From the NCBI RefSeq assembly GCF_004210375.1, contig NC_134827.1, positions 101,541,285 to 101,605,284 of the forward strand: a stretch of 64,000 nucleotides of DNA. The letters run 5' to 3'. How positions within the stretch are numbered: position 1 is the first letter of the stretch; each line of letters starts with the position of its first letter. The translations under genes were made by a program, and so were the position numbers. Shown here one piece after another: positions 36,253-47,100 of the stretch. This DNA is from Tachypleus tridentatus (Eukaryota; Arthropoda; Merostomata; Xiphosura; Limulidae). The notes below the pieces were generated by a model. It did no database searches, was not told the DNA's origin, and saw only the letters and a program-made list of their open reading frames with translations.

Positions 36253-37410
36253 TAAAATTGTCGTGATTAAAACCGCTGAGTTAGTTTATGGTACTTTCTC
36301 GTTATAACCTCGAAACTGTTAGTGTTAAGAACCAATTATATTATTTTTTTATCATTAGTTTGTCTTCACACTCAGAGGCAGTATTACGACGTTTTGGAAC
36401 CCGCGAAGAAATAAGTAAATAGGTCCCCATAACGATGCGAAAACTCAGAAGTAGATTAAAAGGCATAGCATCGGGGGCTCTTCCAATGTGTGGTGCTCCG
36501 GGCAATCGCTCAGTTTGTCCAGTAGGTAAGACTGCCTATGTTTACACTAAAGTAATAAGATTTATCTTTAATTATATATAGAAAATAAAAAGAGAACTGT
36601 GTTAGAGTGATAGTAACTAGTTTTTGAGGTAATGTATTTAGCTTGATTTAAAATGATTGTACTTGTAACCTACCTACAGGTTAACTACATGCTGAATTTA
36701 TCCCAATGGATCTATGTTCAAATTCAAGTGAACTAACACACGAAAAACGAAACTAATTTTTAAAATTATATTTATTTAATGAAAAAACTTGTTTAGTCTG
36801 TTTTACGATTTACTTTAATGTGAAGGCACACTAATGATTAAAAAAAATAAACAGTAATTCGTTCTTAAACGTAAGGCTTAACAGTGACAGTTGTGAGGAC
36901 AGAACGAAGAGGTACCGGTGTTTTTTTTTTGGTGCCTAAACTTGAAATTCTAATATTGCTTTCTTACAATGAAAAATATTTGTGGTTAAATGTTGTGCGT
37001 GTGTGTTTGAAAATAAATGTAGAATTCCGATACCTACACGTAACGTTTGAAAGTCAAGCTTCGGTTTATAACTTGATCGCCTACACCTGAAGGCCAAGCT
37101 GCAATTTCCTTTAATAACTGCTTATCTCATACGTAAAAACAAGTTTCTTGCCTATTTAATCGACCAGTGTTTAAAAATACAGTGCAGTATTGCTAAGCCT
37201 AGTCCTGATCATCACGGAGGTGAAGCGTAGTTCCTTATCTAAGTCATATAACAATACTTCAAAATGCTTTATTTTTTTAATTGTGAGAAAACACTCAAAT
37301 TAAAAACACGTAAGTCAGTTGAAGACCTTCAATTTAATACCCTCCGAATAATTAAAATAATCATAATAGTATTTCACTCTAAATTGGGGATTTTTTTTTC
37401 AAACCTATAT

Positions 37411-37682
37411 AGGTTTCATTTGAATTTCGCACAAATCTACACGAGGGCTATCTGCACTAATCGTCCCTAATTTATCAATGTAAGACTAGAGGGAAAGCAG
37501 CTAGTCATCACCACCCACCGTCAACTCTTGGGCTACTCTTTTATGAACGAATAGTTTGATTGATCGTCACTTTATAACGCCCACACGGCTGAAAAGGTGA
37601 GCATGTTTGGTGTGACGGGGATTCGAACCCTCGACTCTCAGATTACGAGTCGAGTGCCTTAATAACCTGACTTCTCCGGCCA
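37411..37682 (-). mobile_element. SINE family A, full length
   Basis: Runs from TTTGAATTTCGCACAAATCT to AACCTGACTTCTCCGGCC. Flanks ACCTATATAGG / ACCTACACAGC look like a degraded target duplication. Confidence 0.93.
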
Positions 37683-38689
37683 CCTACACAGCGCAGCGAT
37701 ACACTTATGTACTTCCAACGCTTAATCAAATCCAAATGTCTATTCTCCACGGCTGACACAATAGCCTAATGTGCCTTTGTTCTAAAGCAAAGAAAACCTA
37801 TAAATAAGGTTAGGAAATAATCTATATTACATCGAATAAATAAATGCAGACTTATTTCAAAATGTTTTACTTGTTCAATATGGAAATTTTGTTTAACATT
37901 TTAAACCCATCTGATAACAATACGTTGCATGTATACCTAAATCACTGATTTTTATTAAGTCTAAACCATTATTTGACAAAAGACTGTGCGTACATGTGTC
38001 CGATTATCACTAAACCTATCTCGTACCTTTACAGTTGTAAAGAAAACCAAGAGTACAACTATTATACAAGACAAATGCCCAAGGACAACGTTAATTATAT
38101 ATTTTTCAAAGTGTCATAGTTTTATATGCACCAGTCTTCAAATCATTATACTTACCTGAATTAATTACAGTATTTCAGTGCTTTTCGCGAATGTAACGTA
38201 TGGCTGGCTTTCATTTGTATTTTAGGTAGACTTCGAATGAGGAAAGTGAGGCTATGCCTACATTAAGACTAACAATCACTCACCTATTTAAACTTTTGTT
38301 TCGCTAACATCCATTATTTACCTCGTAAACACATTAAAAATATTGATAGAAGGATGAGGAACCTCGTACTTGTAGCGAAGGAAGGTCCCCTTTTTTGTTT
38401 TATCTACTTAACACAATTCGAAAAAAAAAAAAAATAAGGGGAATATAAAAGACGAAACGAACTGGTGTCACCGTTGAAAAATCGATGACGTAAAATAATG
38501 TATTAAAAATTGTAGTTCGTTTAATCACCGCCAAAACATGAGTGACTCACGATTCGTGGAAGTACACTTCTTTAGTGGTATTTGTTACATTACCTGTTAA
38601 AGTCACGGTTAAAATAAGCAGACGACAAATTTTTAACAACACCTCAGTGGAAGAAATCACCACAGTTTGAATACGTTGGTAGTACCAAG
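37683..38689. other. Upstream region of the chitin-binding gene
   Basis: It must contain the promoter and 5' untranslated sequence if exon 1 is the true first exon. No TATA box, initiator or other element can be singled out. An A-run lies at about 38421-38434. Confidence 0.5.
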
Positions 38690-38747
38690 ATGTGTGAAAA
38701 ACTGATTGAACTGTCTCTTCTTATTGTGGTTTTCCAGATATTGTCAG
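38690..38747 (+). CDS. Exon 1 of chitin-binding gene: start codon and signal peptide
   Basis: The ATG at 38690 opens a reading frame of 19 codons plus one base. It encodes a short polar N-terminus, a run of about 12 hydrophobic residues, and a small-residue end typical of a signal peptide. The donor is TCAG|GTAATA. Joining to exon 2 restores an alanine at residue 20 followed by HGQNETT, a plausible signal-peptidase cut (ILSA|HGQ). I chose this start because it is the only ATG giving a signal peptide in phase with exon 2. The promoter and transcription start are not evident. Confidence 0.78.
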
Positions 38748-41700
38748 GTAATACCTTTCTTTACATAGTCTGTCTTATGCTTAACAAACAAGCTATTTTA
38801 TCAAACATTTTCAAATATACATTCAAATAAATTTATTTAAAATAATAGTTTGTTTGTTTGTTTTTTAGACATAACTCGCTATCTCCTTCGGCAGCTTCGA
38901 GAAATTTGTCAGTTATTTTATCATCCAGTATTTAAATTTAGTTTCAATAAACATATTTTTCACTCGATTTGTTATTCTCTCATGTTACTTAGTTGGCACA
39001 TCTTATTATTTAAATTAATTATAATTAAACTGTTTGTATAATCATTTTATTTTTAATTTGTTAGAGTAACTATATTATGTATTTTACCTAACGTGTAATA
39101 TCTATCATAAAATGTCTCGTATGTACAAGCCTCTTGTTAAGTTGGGGAAAGGAGGTTTATTTTTAGTTTTTGGTTTTTAGAAAATACTTACATTATCGGG
39201 TTTTTTATTATTAAAAGTTCTTTCTGTTCTGTGATGAAAATAGATTTACAATAACTATGTTGCATTTTGCACAATATTAAACTATTCTCTAGTACATGTA
39301 TTGATATGACTTAGGTTTGTTCCGTTGGCGAGACCTTATAAATTATTCGGCGAAAATAATTTAAAGTTTATGCCATTAAATTATAAGGAATTAATTTATT
39401 TCCTTTTCTTAACGTTTATACAAGCTTAAGCACTTATACACTGCCGTAAGTTGTTGTAGGCCGACGTTACAAATGACATGAGACAAATAAACTTAAGTGT
39501 GGAATGTAACTCGATAAATGTATATGCTAACTAATTCATTCCACAAGCTTAATTACTTTCTTCTCAATAATCTCTTCAACTAACTATGAACTATTTCTAA
39601 CTAACCTCTAAAAGTTCCATGGAACGTTGAATTTATAGTCTATTCTTGTTCTAAGTATTACTAGGACTTCCCTGATCTTATTTTAATGAGTTATCTGTCT
39701 AAAATGTACACACATTGAATAAACTACAACTTTATAAATACAGCCAATATCAGTGTATTGAAATTCAAAGTTAATTTAAATATTCACTTTCCGTGAGATA
39801 TTTGAGTGTAATTTGAAATTTAATCTGGTATGTAAAGTAATCACTTCAGTGCGTACGTAAAGATATTGTTAAATTTGAAACCGCTGTAGAGAATATGTTA
39901 AAAACGTAAATTAAGAGACGGAGGAAGGAAACAATATCTTCCTTCTTTTTTTCTTAATTTTTATTCATGTTTTGTTTATTCGTTTAGCACATGGACAAAA
40001 TGAAACCACAGCATCTTCTAACCCTGTTAAGCCGGTATTTTCACAAAAATGTATCGCTCCCAGGGGTCAGTTTCCTCACGAAGAATATTGTCATCGTTAC
40101 TACGATTGTTGGGATGGGGAAATTTCTGTTCAAGAATGTCCAGGAGAACTTCTGTTCAACAGCGATCCCCAGAAATACTACTGTGATTATCCTGAGAGTG
40201 TTGATTGTGCTGGCCGTACTGTCATCAAAGGTTTGTTTGTCTGTTTATGAATTTCGCGCAAAGCTACACGAGGTCTATCTGCGCTAGCCGTCCCTAATTT
40301 AGAAGTGTAAGACTAGAGGGAAGGCAGCTAGTCATCACCACTCACCGCCAACTCTTGGGCTACTTTTTTACCAACAAATAATCGGATTGACCGTCAATTT
40401 ATAACGCCCCCATGGCTGAAAGGGCTAACATGTTTGGTGTGACGGAGATTTGAACTCACGGCCCTCAGATTACGAGTCATGCTGGGCCTAATCGTCAAAA
40501 ATGAGTTACAAGTTCCACATTCAGGCGCATAGGCTCAGTGTATTGAGATTTTATTAGTTAGCTACGTGCTTAAAAGAATTAAAGTGGTTGAAATTGAGTA
40601 AGCTTACTGTGATGGTAGAAATTACTAGATCTTTTGTGTTGAAAGATTCACACAATTTTTGTTTCTTTTCAATTTTGGACTGTCTCATTAGCCGTGCCGA
40701 ATTTAGCAGTCATAGGCTATAGAGGACGTAGCTGGTTAACATTACCCACCTTCAATTCTTGGGCTACTCTTTTACCAACGAATAGTAGGATTGACTATCT
40801 CATTATGACGCCCCCACCTATGGTTGAAAGAGTGAGCATGTTCAGTGACAGGGATTCGATCCCGCAAAGTTCGAGTTGATTGCTTAACTACCTGGCCATA
40901 TCAGATCTCACAGAACGCTGTAATGCTCATTTGTGAAAACAGATAGTTTATTAATATAATTACTAAGCTAAATACTTGTTTTTATAAAATTCCCGTCTGT
41001 ACTATCCATCCTTAATTTAAAAGCGACAGACTAGTGCAGTATTTTTCAACGAGGTAAATGGTTCATCCAGGAGTTAATGAGATCAGAATCCAGAGGAAAC
41101 TAGTATTATTAATTATACAACAAATTTAAGGGCAAAAATATTCATTAGTTATTATTATATATTCTAGTTGTATTTTGATAACTGAACTTATTTTTTGTTT
41201 ATGTTGTATTCGTATTAATGGTAGTTAGATATATAATTAAGTTTTATTATAAAGAACATTCCATTTTAATATAGTACTTTTTGCTTTTTTCAAAGAAGGT
41301 AGCTAGTCAACATTGTCTTGTCTTGAACTATTAGGTTGAGGAGTAATTCGTGAGCGTTTTTAAATAATTTCATTCAAGCATTACATGCAAGACTATACAA
41401 TACTTCAATGCATGAACACATTACACCCAAAACATTTATTATTATACTTTATTTCATGTTAAACCTAGGTATATAGTATGCATCGTTTTAAACGAAATTG
41501 CCAGAAATTAAATGCGAAAAGCAGATGCTCGATTTTGTCCACTTGTCATTCCATTTAATGAGCTGAAAATGAAAGCAAAAATTAAAGACATATGAAAATC
41601 AAACACACCATCTATTAGAGCAAAAAACTATCTACCAAATGACATGAAATATTTTGCGAAAGCGTTTCATTTATGAATATATTTTGTTAACTTGAAAAAA

Positions 41701-44700
41701 CGCTCACGAATTATTCCTCAACCCAATAATTTAATTAAGTATCAGAATTATGACGTTAACAGCATGAACCCTCTGCTGAAAGGCCGAGTATATTTGCTGA
41801 TAGAAGTCGAATCCGTGAAATAGCCTTAGAACTATTCCGTGAGATAGCTCTGACATCTTACTGGGTTATTTTAGCCCTATACTAGGGTTTGATTCCAGGC
41901 AGTGAACTTGTACAGATAGTCCACCTAATAACGACAAGATACTCTCCAAAAGAAGGTTAAAAAGAACACAATGTAATTATCCCATGAAACAACATACAGG
42001 TTTCTTGAGTGGTTAAACTGCAAAAAGCAACACCTTAGGTTGGATTTAGCTCGTGACTTTATCCGAATTTAGACTTTTCCAAAATTAAGTGTAAGACATT
42101 TGGTATTTACATACCACATTTTTTATTGCACACATACTGTTTGTGTATAGAAGTGTTCATTAATCGTCTCTCTCTTTGTTGAGCTGAAGATGACCCAGGA
42201 AGGTCGAAACTATGTTATCTACTTTATTAATAAAAGTGTTAATACCCATACCAGCTGTTCTGAGATACATCATTAATCGTTTGTTATCTCTACAGAGGTA
42301 AGTTCATCCATAATAAACTGAATTTCTGTACACTTATATTTTAGACCCCTCGGTGAAGAATGAAATATGTCCACGAAGCTGGGGGATCTTTCCTGACACA
42401 ACAAACTGTGCAGGATTCTATCTTTGTGTGAAACACATAGCCAGGAGGGTTTTGTGTCCAATAAACACCGTTTATCATATCGAGACAAAGGTGTGCACTC
42501 ACGTAGCCACAGTGGACTGCACGGACAGAGGAGTACCCAGCTGGGGCTTCGAGGGTCAGTGGCTATATTGTAAAGTTAGGTTACGTGTACCAAGAATGAG
42601 TGTTTAGGAAACATGTTCACAGCTATTAAGTGATATATCAGTTTAAAACTAGTTTAAGAATTAACAAGTGCGTTTACTTTTTTTTTTTAACCATAAATTA
42701 ATGATCCAATTGGATTGAATATAACTAGACATAAATGCACTTGTAATATGTTGTTAATGCTTTTCACTGTACAGAAATAAATTTAATGACTAGTAAATCA
42801 GCTTGCAAATTTCCATAGATCTACTATGATTATTTCCAAAGTACATTTTTATATTACATATTTTAGACTGTTTGAACATAGGTTGGATTTGTGTGAAATA
42901 TATGTGAAAGTCACAATAAAAACAAGTCGAACAATTAAAGTCACCAATTATGTCTGCACAAGTACAGTGTGGGGAAGCCGAACAATTAAAGTCACCAATT
43001 ATGTCTGCACAAGTACAGTGTGGGGATTCTTTCAAACAATATCTGATCACCGTGTACTCACTACATTTTCTTCTACATTAAATACAGAATGTGCATATTG
43101 GTTTGTGACATTAATAAATATACATTTTTAGTACAAGTTATTGATTTTTGATTCAATGACTGATGTTTGATTATTGTATAAATGACGGTCGTTATCAGTT
43201 CACACCTTGATGATTGTGTAGATAGGTCTGGTGTGGGTCAAGGCAACACTGGTTTTTATATAAGTGTTTATGGACCTACATGATCCATATTTTTATCCAC
43301 TGGTTTACTCTATATCATAATTTAAAAGCCACACTGACTTAGAGGTTTTCATTACTGCAAAAAACTTATTGCGTATATTCTGTCTGGTATTTTGATATTA
43401 GCGAGAAAAGTAGCAAGTACATATGAAATGCAAACTCTGGAAAAGTTATCTGGAGAACGTGAACAACAAAGGAAAAACAAGTAACAAGTAAAACATTTAT
43501 TCATAATTAAGAGCACACTATAAATTTCTGATTTGCTGGATAGTTTCTGAGTGTATTGTAACTTAACTGACTCCTGAAGCAAAAAATAAAAGGCTTTCAA
43601 AAATGCTTACACTGGATAAGCACCAAAGTAAAAGATAATGAAACATCACACTGTTAAATCAGATCAGATTGGACTACATTACTTATATCAAAATTCATTC
43701 CCTTTAAACATATCCATTGGAGCTAAACCTTCAGCTTATACGAACTTGTACAAGTCTCTTTACCATCTCATGGAATGAGTATGATCTTACTTCAGGAGGG
43801 CATAACACGGAAACAGACCCAAATAAATATAAGCATGTGAAACAAACAGTATACAGTACTGCCTTATTATAATTCCATTGGTTATATATCTTTCTCGGAT
43901 ATAAGGCTGTTCTTCTGTATTAATATTATTTGCTTGTTTGTTGTTGTTTTTTTTATTTGATGCAAAGCTACTTGAGGGCTATGTGCACTAGCTGTTGCTA
44001 ACGTAGCAGTCTAAGACCAGAGGGAAGGCAGCTAGTCATCACCACCCACTACTAACTCTTATGTTACTCTTTTACTAATGAATAGTAAGATTGACGGTCA
44101 CATTATAATGCCCCCATGGCTGAACAGGTGAGCATGTTTGGTGCGACGGGGATTCGAACCCACAACCCTCGGGTTACGAGTCGAGTGCCTTAACCACACG
44201 GTCATGCTGGTCCCAATGTTATTTGCTACTTAGCTCGTTGACACTTGGCTTCAGAAGCTAAAGTCATTACAGTATGTCAGGAAATAAAGGAAAAAAAACA
44301 AGTGGAAGTCCCAAATGCAAAGCCAAGAAATGTGAATATAAAATCCAGATGTAAATCTGATATTTGGACGCTGGTAATTAAGGTAAGAAAGAAATTTGGA
44401 AATGTGGCCTGATTGTTGAAATAGCAAGAAAGTGTCATTGATATAGCATTTGTAAGGGAAAGGTTTAAAGTCATGTGGGCAGTTATGGTAGCATAGAAAA
44501 CTGTTGGCTCTCCTTGGATCCACCAGGGATTCCATATACTAGTCATAAATAACATCATTAAAGAGGAAGTGGTGTTACTAATTGGTTATAATACACCCCC
44601 ACCTATATCGATCGTGGGTGCACATGACATCCGATCATTGTGTTATAATACTTTGGTATGTAATCCTTACCTAAGATAAACTAAACAAAAACCAGTAAAA

Positions 44701-45012
44701 CTATTTGATTTATACCTCACTGGAGATTACAGGTTTTGAAAGGTTAAAATATGTGTCATACACAAATGGTTGAGATGACCATAATAATCATCTAATAATT
44801 GTACTATTAGTTTTTAATCTCGCGAAATATTTTTTTCCTCTTACAGAAGATGTTTTTAAATGCCCAGATGCACGTGGTATATATACACATACAAAGAAGT
44901 GTGACCAGTACTGGGAATGTTCAGAGTTCAAACCACAATTGAAAACCTGTCCCCAAGGTCAGCTATTTGACCAGTATCGATTGTTATGTGACCTAGCTGA
45001 AAATGTTCTTTG
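38690..45012 (+). CDS. Secreted chitin-binding protein with CBM14 (peritrophin-A) domains, obstructor-like; 4 exons, 3' incomplete
   Basis: I join the exons 38690-38747, 39988-40230, 42345-42554 and 44847-45012. All visible internal junctions are phase 1, so each domain exon is a symmetric module, and the join gives 225 residues plus a split codon. Residues 1-20 are a signal peptide with a hydrophobic core (SLLIVVFQIL). Three CBM14 domains follow, with cysteines at 41/54/60/70/85/93, 109/122/128/138/151/159 and 176/189/195/205/218/(226). Their spacing is C-x12-C-x5-C-x9-C-x12 or 14-C-x7-C, the family signature, with the aromatic residues expected for chitin contact (HRYYD, AGFYL, DQYWE). Known family members bind chitin in cuticle or gut lining outside the cell. 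Three similar domains after a signal peptide suggest the obstructor/Gasp group, but peritrophin or cuticular analogues are equally possible. The chain is incomplete: the last exon ends in phase 2 and no convincing next exon is seen before the gap at 52305. Confidence 0.85.
39988..40230 (+). CDS. Exon 2 of chitin-binding gene: linker and first CBM14 domain
   Basis: The acceptor is a T-rich tract ending in CGTTTAG|CACAT. The exon encodes a short S/T/N-rich linker with a possible N-glycosylation site (NETT) and a complete six-cysteine CBM14 domain. The length of 243 nt keeps phase 1 on both sides. The donor, AAAG|GTTTGT, is non-consensus and coincides exactly with the first bases of the tail of an antisense SINE at 40231. 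Confidence 0.85.
40231..40488 (-). mobile_element. SINE family A at the exon 2 donor site of the chitin-binding gene
   Basis: The inverse tail GTTTGTTTGTCTGTTTATGA begins at the first intronic base, so the GT of the donor lies inside the SINE tail. The head is shortened (TACGAGTCATGCTGGGCCT). The flanks CATCAAAG and CGTCAAAA are similar and may be an eroded target duplication. Confidence 0.92.
40690..40908 (-). mobile_element. SINE family A, tail missing, diverged
   Basis: Starts TAGCCGTGCCGAATTTAGCA, continues through the core (ATTCTTGGGCTACTCTTTTA) to ACCTGGCCATATCAGATC. Confidence 0.88.
41331..41726. mobile_element. Mariner-type MITE, 396 bp, in intron 2 of the chitin-binding gene
   Basis: Long terminal inverted repeats: the left end reads TTAGGTTGAGGAGTAATTCG and continues TGAGCGTTTTT, and the right end is its near-perfect inverse (AAAAACGCTCACGAATTATT then CCTCAACCCAA). 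TA lies directly outside both ends (41329-41330 and 41727-41728). The interior is AT-rich with no transposase motif, so it is non-autonomous. Confidence 0.85.
41857..41940 (+). mobile_element. SINE family B1, diverged fragment
   Basis: TACTAGGGTTTGATTCCAGG then GTACAGATAGTCCACCTAAT. This is weak but in the right order. Confidence 0.55.
42175..42276 (+). repeat. Fold-back repeat with hammerhead-like core, copy 2
   Basis: The plus strand reads CTGAAGA, T, GACC-caggaa-GGTC, GAAAC-tat-GTT, then TTTATTAATAAAAGTGTTAA and the terminal segment CATACCAGCTGTTCTGAGATAC. It lies in intron 2, about 70 bp before exon 3 of the chitin-binding gene. The stem I flanks no longer pair well. Confidence 0.6.
42345..42554 (+). 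CDS. Exon 3 of chitin-binding gene: second CBM14 domain
   Basis: The acceptor is ATATTTTAG|ACCCC and the donor is GAGG|GTCAGT. The 210-nt exon is phase 1 at both ends and encodes exactly one six-cysteine domain (cysteines 109-159) plus a short linker. Reading through the donor gives a stop codon at 42605, which would make a two-domain protein if the intron were retained. The spliced form is preferred because the next exon matches in phase and domain content. Confidence 0.83.
42927..43027 (+). repeat. 51-bp tandem duplication in intron 3
   Basis: CGAACAATTAAAGTCACCAA then TTATGTCTGCACAAGTACAG occurs at 42928 and 42979. The copies are essentially identical. Confidence 0.9.
43929..44213 (-). 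mobile_element. SINE family A, full length, with target duplication, in intron 3
   Basis: Flanked by AATATTATTTGC and AATGTTATTTGC (one difference in 12). Runs from the T-rich inverse tail to CACGGTCATGCTGGTCCC. Confidence 0.94.
44847..45012 (+). CDS. Exon 4 of chitin-binding gene: third CBM14 domain, incomplete
   Basis: The acceptor is TTTTTTTCCTCTTACAG and the donor is the strong CTTTG|GTAAGT. The exon enters in phase 1 and leaves in phase 2. Five of the six domain cysteines are encoded (176, 189, 195, 205, 218). The exon ends in TG exactly where the sixth cysteine is due, seven residues after Cys218. The next exon should therefore start with C or T to make TGC or TGT. Confidence 0.82.
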
Positions 45013-45770
45013 GTAAGTTGGAATGCTTTGAAAACCATAGTATCAGTGGCCAGTTGGTCAGGTTCTTAGTACGTAACCATTTCATAAGAATTTTTAAAAA
45101 TCCCACTGATTGAATTTTGTGTAATTTTGCTGTTAAAGCATTTCTAGATACAATAATGTTATGGTAGCACATGGAGGAAATTTTGAATCATCAGTTAATG
45201 AGATATTAACTTCCGTTTTATAATTTTTTCATTTGTGTAGCAGTTTGCTACCAAAGCCCTTTAATTATGAAATATTCACAGAGGCATGCCCACTTATGGT
45301 AATGAGCATACAGAATAATACATTTTCACACACACATATTAGTTTATTATTATTAAATTTTCAGTTTATTATCTCATTATTAAAAGTAGTTATCTTGCTA
45401 GAGAATCTTAACTCTGATCACATGTGGCCAATTTCATCAGATAATAAAAAGGTCATGATCCCATTTACAGGTGAACTAGACATTATCCCTGCCTCTTTTA
45501 CTCCAATCTGAAATTACAATGTTTGAAATTTGATTAAATTAACATTATGTGGGTACTCTTAGTGGATATTATTTGCTGGATATTTTTTATATATTACCAC
45601 TTAGCAACCCAATAGAACAGTTAATCCTAGGAATTGAGCTCAAAATATCGTAATTTTCTCCCTGAAGAATGAACAAAAATCTCCTGGAATATTTTTGTTA
45701 GCATACACAAAGTTTCTTCTACCTAAGCCCCACCCTCCCAAATGTTTCCTTGAAATGCTACATCTTAATA
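45013..45770 (+). other. Intron 4 start of chitin-binding gene, no further exon seen
   Basis: After the GTAAGT donor at 45013 there is no cysteine-patterned frame. The 92-codon frame at 45233 has no CBM14 spacing and no suitable acceptor joining in phase 2. Confidence 0.6.
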
Positions 45771-45929
45771 GAGTACTGTGCAAAAGTGTTAGGACAAAAT
45801 CAAACATGAGATTTCAGGCTACTTTCACATAACAGTGGAAGGTAAATCACAGGTGAATCACATCAAAATTTTATTAATGTTCATATTTAGTAGAACAGAA
45901 ACTCGGTGGAAGTGCTTGGGTTCAGCAAA

Positions 45930-46970
45930 CAGTTAATATTTTGTGTGTCTCTGTTTTGCTTTAATAACTACAGACAGTCTTTCAGGTACTGTTGCAACAT
46001 ATTTAATCAAAGTGTTCTTTGGTATTTTACTTCAAATGTCTCAAGTACACTCTCATAAATTTTCTTTTGAAGTAACTTTTGTGGGTCAAGTTTTTTATCT
46101 ATTAAATCTCAGATCTGATCAATTGCATTGAGGTCATGGTTCTGTGAGGGTCATTGTATCATTTGAATAGCTCCAACAGCTTTTGTTCTCAGCTAAGTAA
46201 TTTCTACATAGGTTGAAAGAGTGTTTGGGGTCACTGTCTTCTTGGTAGTAGAATCCTTTTACCATTGGGTATACCATAATGGATCAGTATCTGATGATAC
46301 TTTCCCTAGTCCATTATTCCATCTATTTTCCAAATATCTCCTGTTATCTCAGCAGCAAAACTCCCACAAACCATCACACTGTCTCCCCCATGTTTCTTTA
46401 TAGGTGCTGTGTCTTAAGGTAAGTATCTTTCACCTTTCTTCCACTTAACATACGACCTACACTTTGAAACTAATATTTCAAACTTGGATTCAACTATCCA
46501 TGGCACCCATTTTCACTCGTCAACAGTCCAGTTTTTGTACATTTTAGCAGATTTCAGTCTCTTGACGATACTTAGTGACCAAAGTAAATGTTTTTAACTG
46601 CTACACAACCAAATGTTCCATTCTCGTTGAGTCTTTTTGATACTGTAGATCAGGACACTTTTCTGTCATTTGGTACATGGTTGAGATCAGTGTCAGTCTT
46701 CCTTCTGTCCTGAAGGCTGGATAAACAAAGACACTTATCATCAGTATCATTAAGTTTAGGTGTTCTGTCTCTTCCTTCCATATTTTTCAAATTTACATGT
46801 CGTGGTCTTACGATCGAGAATGTACTTGACAGTGTTTCAAGTCTGCAGACATTTGGCAAAAGGTTCAACCAGCACCACGTAAAGCTTTTATACAAACTCT
46901 CCATTCTATTGTATCTCAGAATGGCTGGTAGGAGTAATAACACTTTTATCAATAAAGCAGAAAACAACAT
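45930..46970 (-). pseudogene. Tc1-like transposase pseudogene
   Basis: 46970-46650 encodes the N-terminal HTH region (SSTFSIVRPRH, GRDRTPKLNDTDDKCLCL). Further downstream on the same strand, around 46210-46260, a segment reads FYYQEDSDPKHS, the counterpart of the conserved QQDNDPKHTS block. Near 46110-46170 a segment reads PSQNHDLNAIDQI, the counterpart of SPDLNPIE, followed by a stop. Both catalytic blocks are altered and the frame is interrupted repeatedly, so no active enzyme is expected. Confidence 0.82.
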
Positions 46971-47100
46971 TTCAACCTTCCTAGGTCACCTTCAGGTTAA
47001 CAAAGGTATTAATAAAAGATTTAATACCCATACCAGCCATTCTGAGATACATTTTTATTCCATATGGGTTTCTCATCATCAAGAATTGCTTCTCCATTCT
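46905..47100 (-). repeat. Fold-back repeat with hammerhead-like core, copy 3, nested in Tc1 element
   Basis: Inverted ends: TATCTCAGAATGGCTGGTAG near 46912 and CATACCAGCCATTCTGAGAT near 47030-47050. Between them the minus strand reads CTGAAGG, TGACC-taggaa-GGTT, GAAAT-gtt-GTT. Similarity to copy 1 continues to about 47100 (TTTCTCATCATCAAGAA, the inverse of the segment at 18370). This copy shows both ends of the element and so defines its fold-back shape. Confidence 0.6.

Noticed and set aside
39991-40287. 98-codon alternative frame overlapping exon 2
   Set aside because: It overlaps the cysteine-patterned frame, has no signal peptide or domain, and runs into the SINE.
42790-43131. 86- and 101-codon frames with duplicated segments in intron 3
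   Set aside because: They are created by the 51-bp tandem duplication, lie on both strands, and have no domain.
44580-44660. Imperfect palindrome around CACCTATATCGATCGTGGGTG
   Set aside because: The arms are short and mismatched, with no element or target duplication around them.
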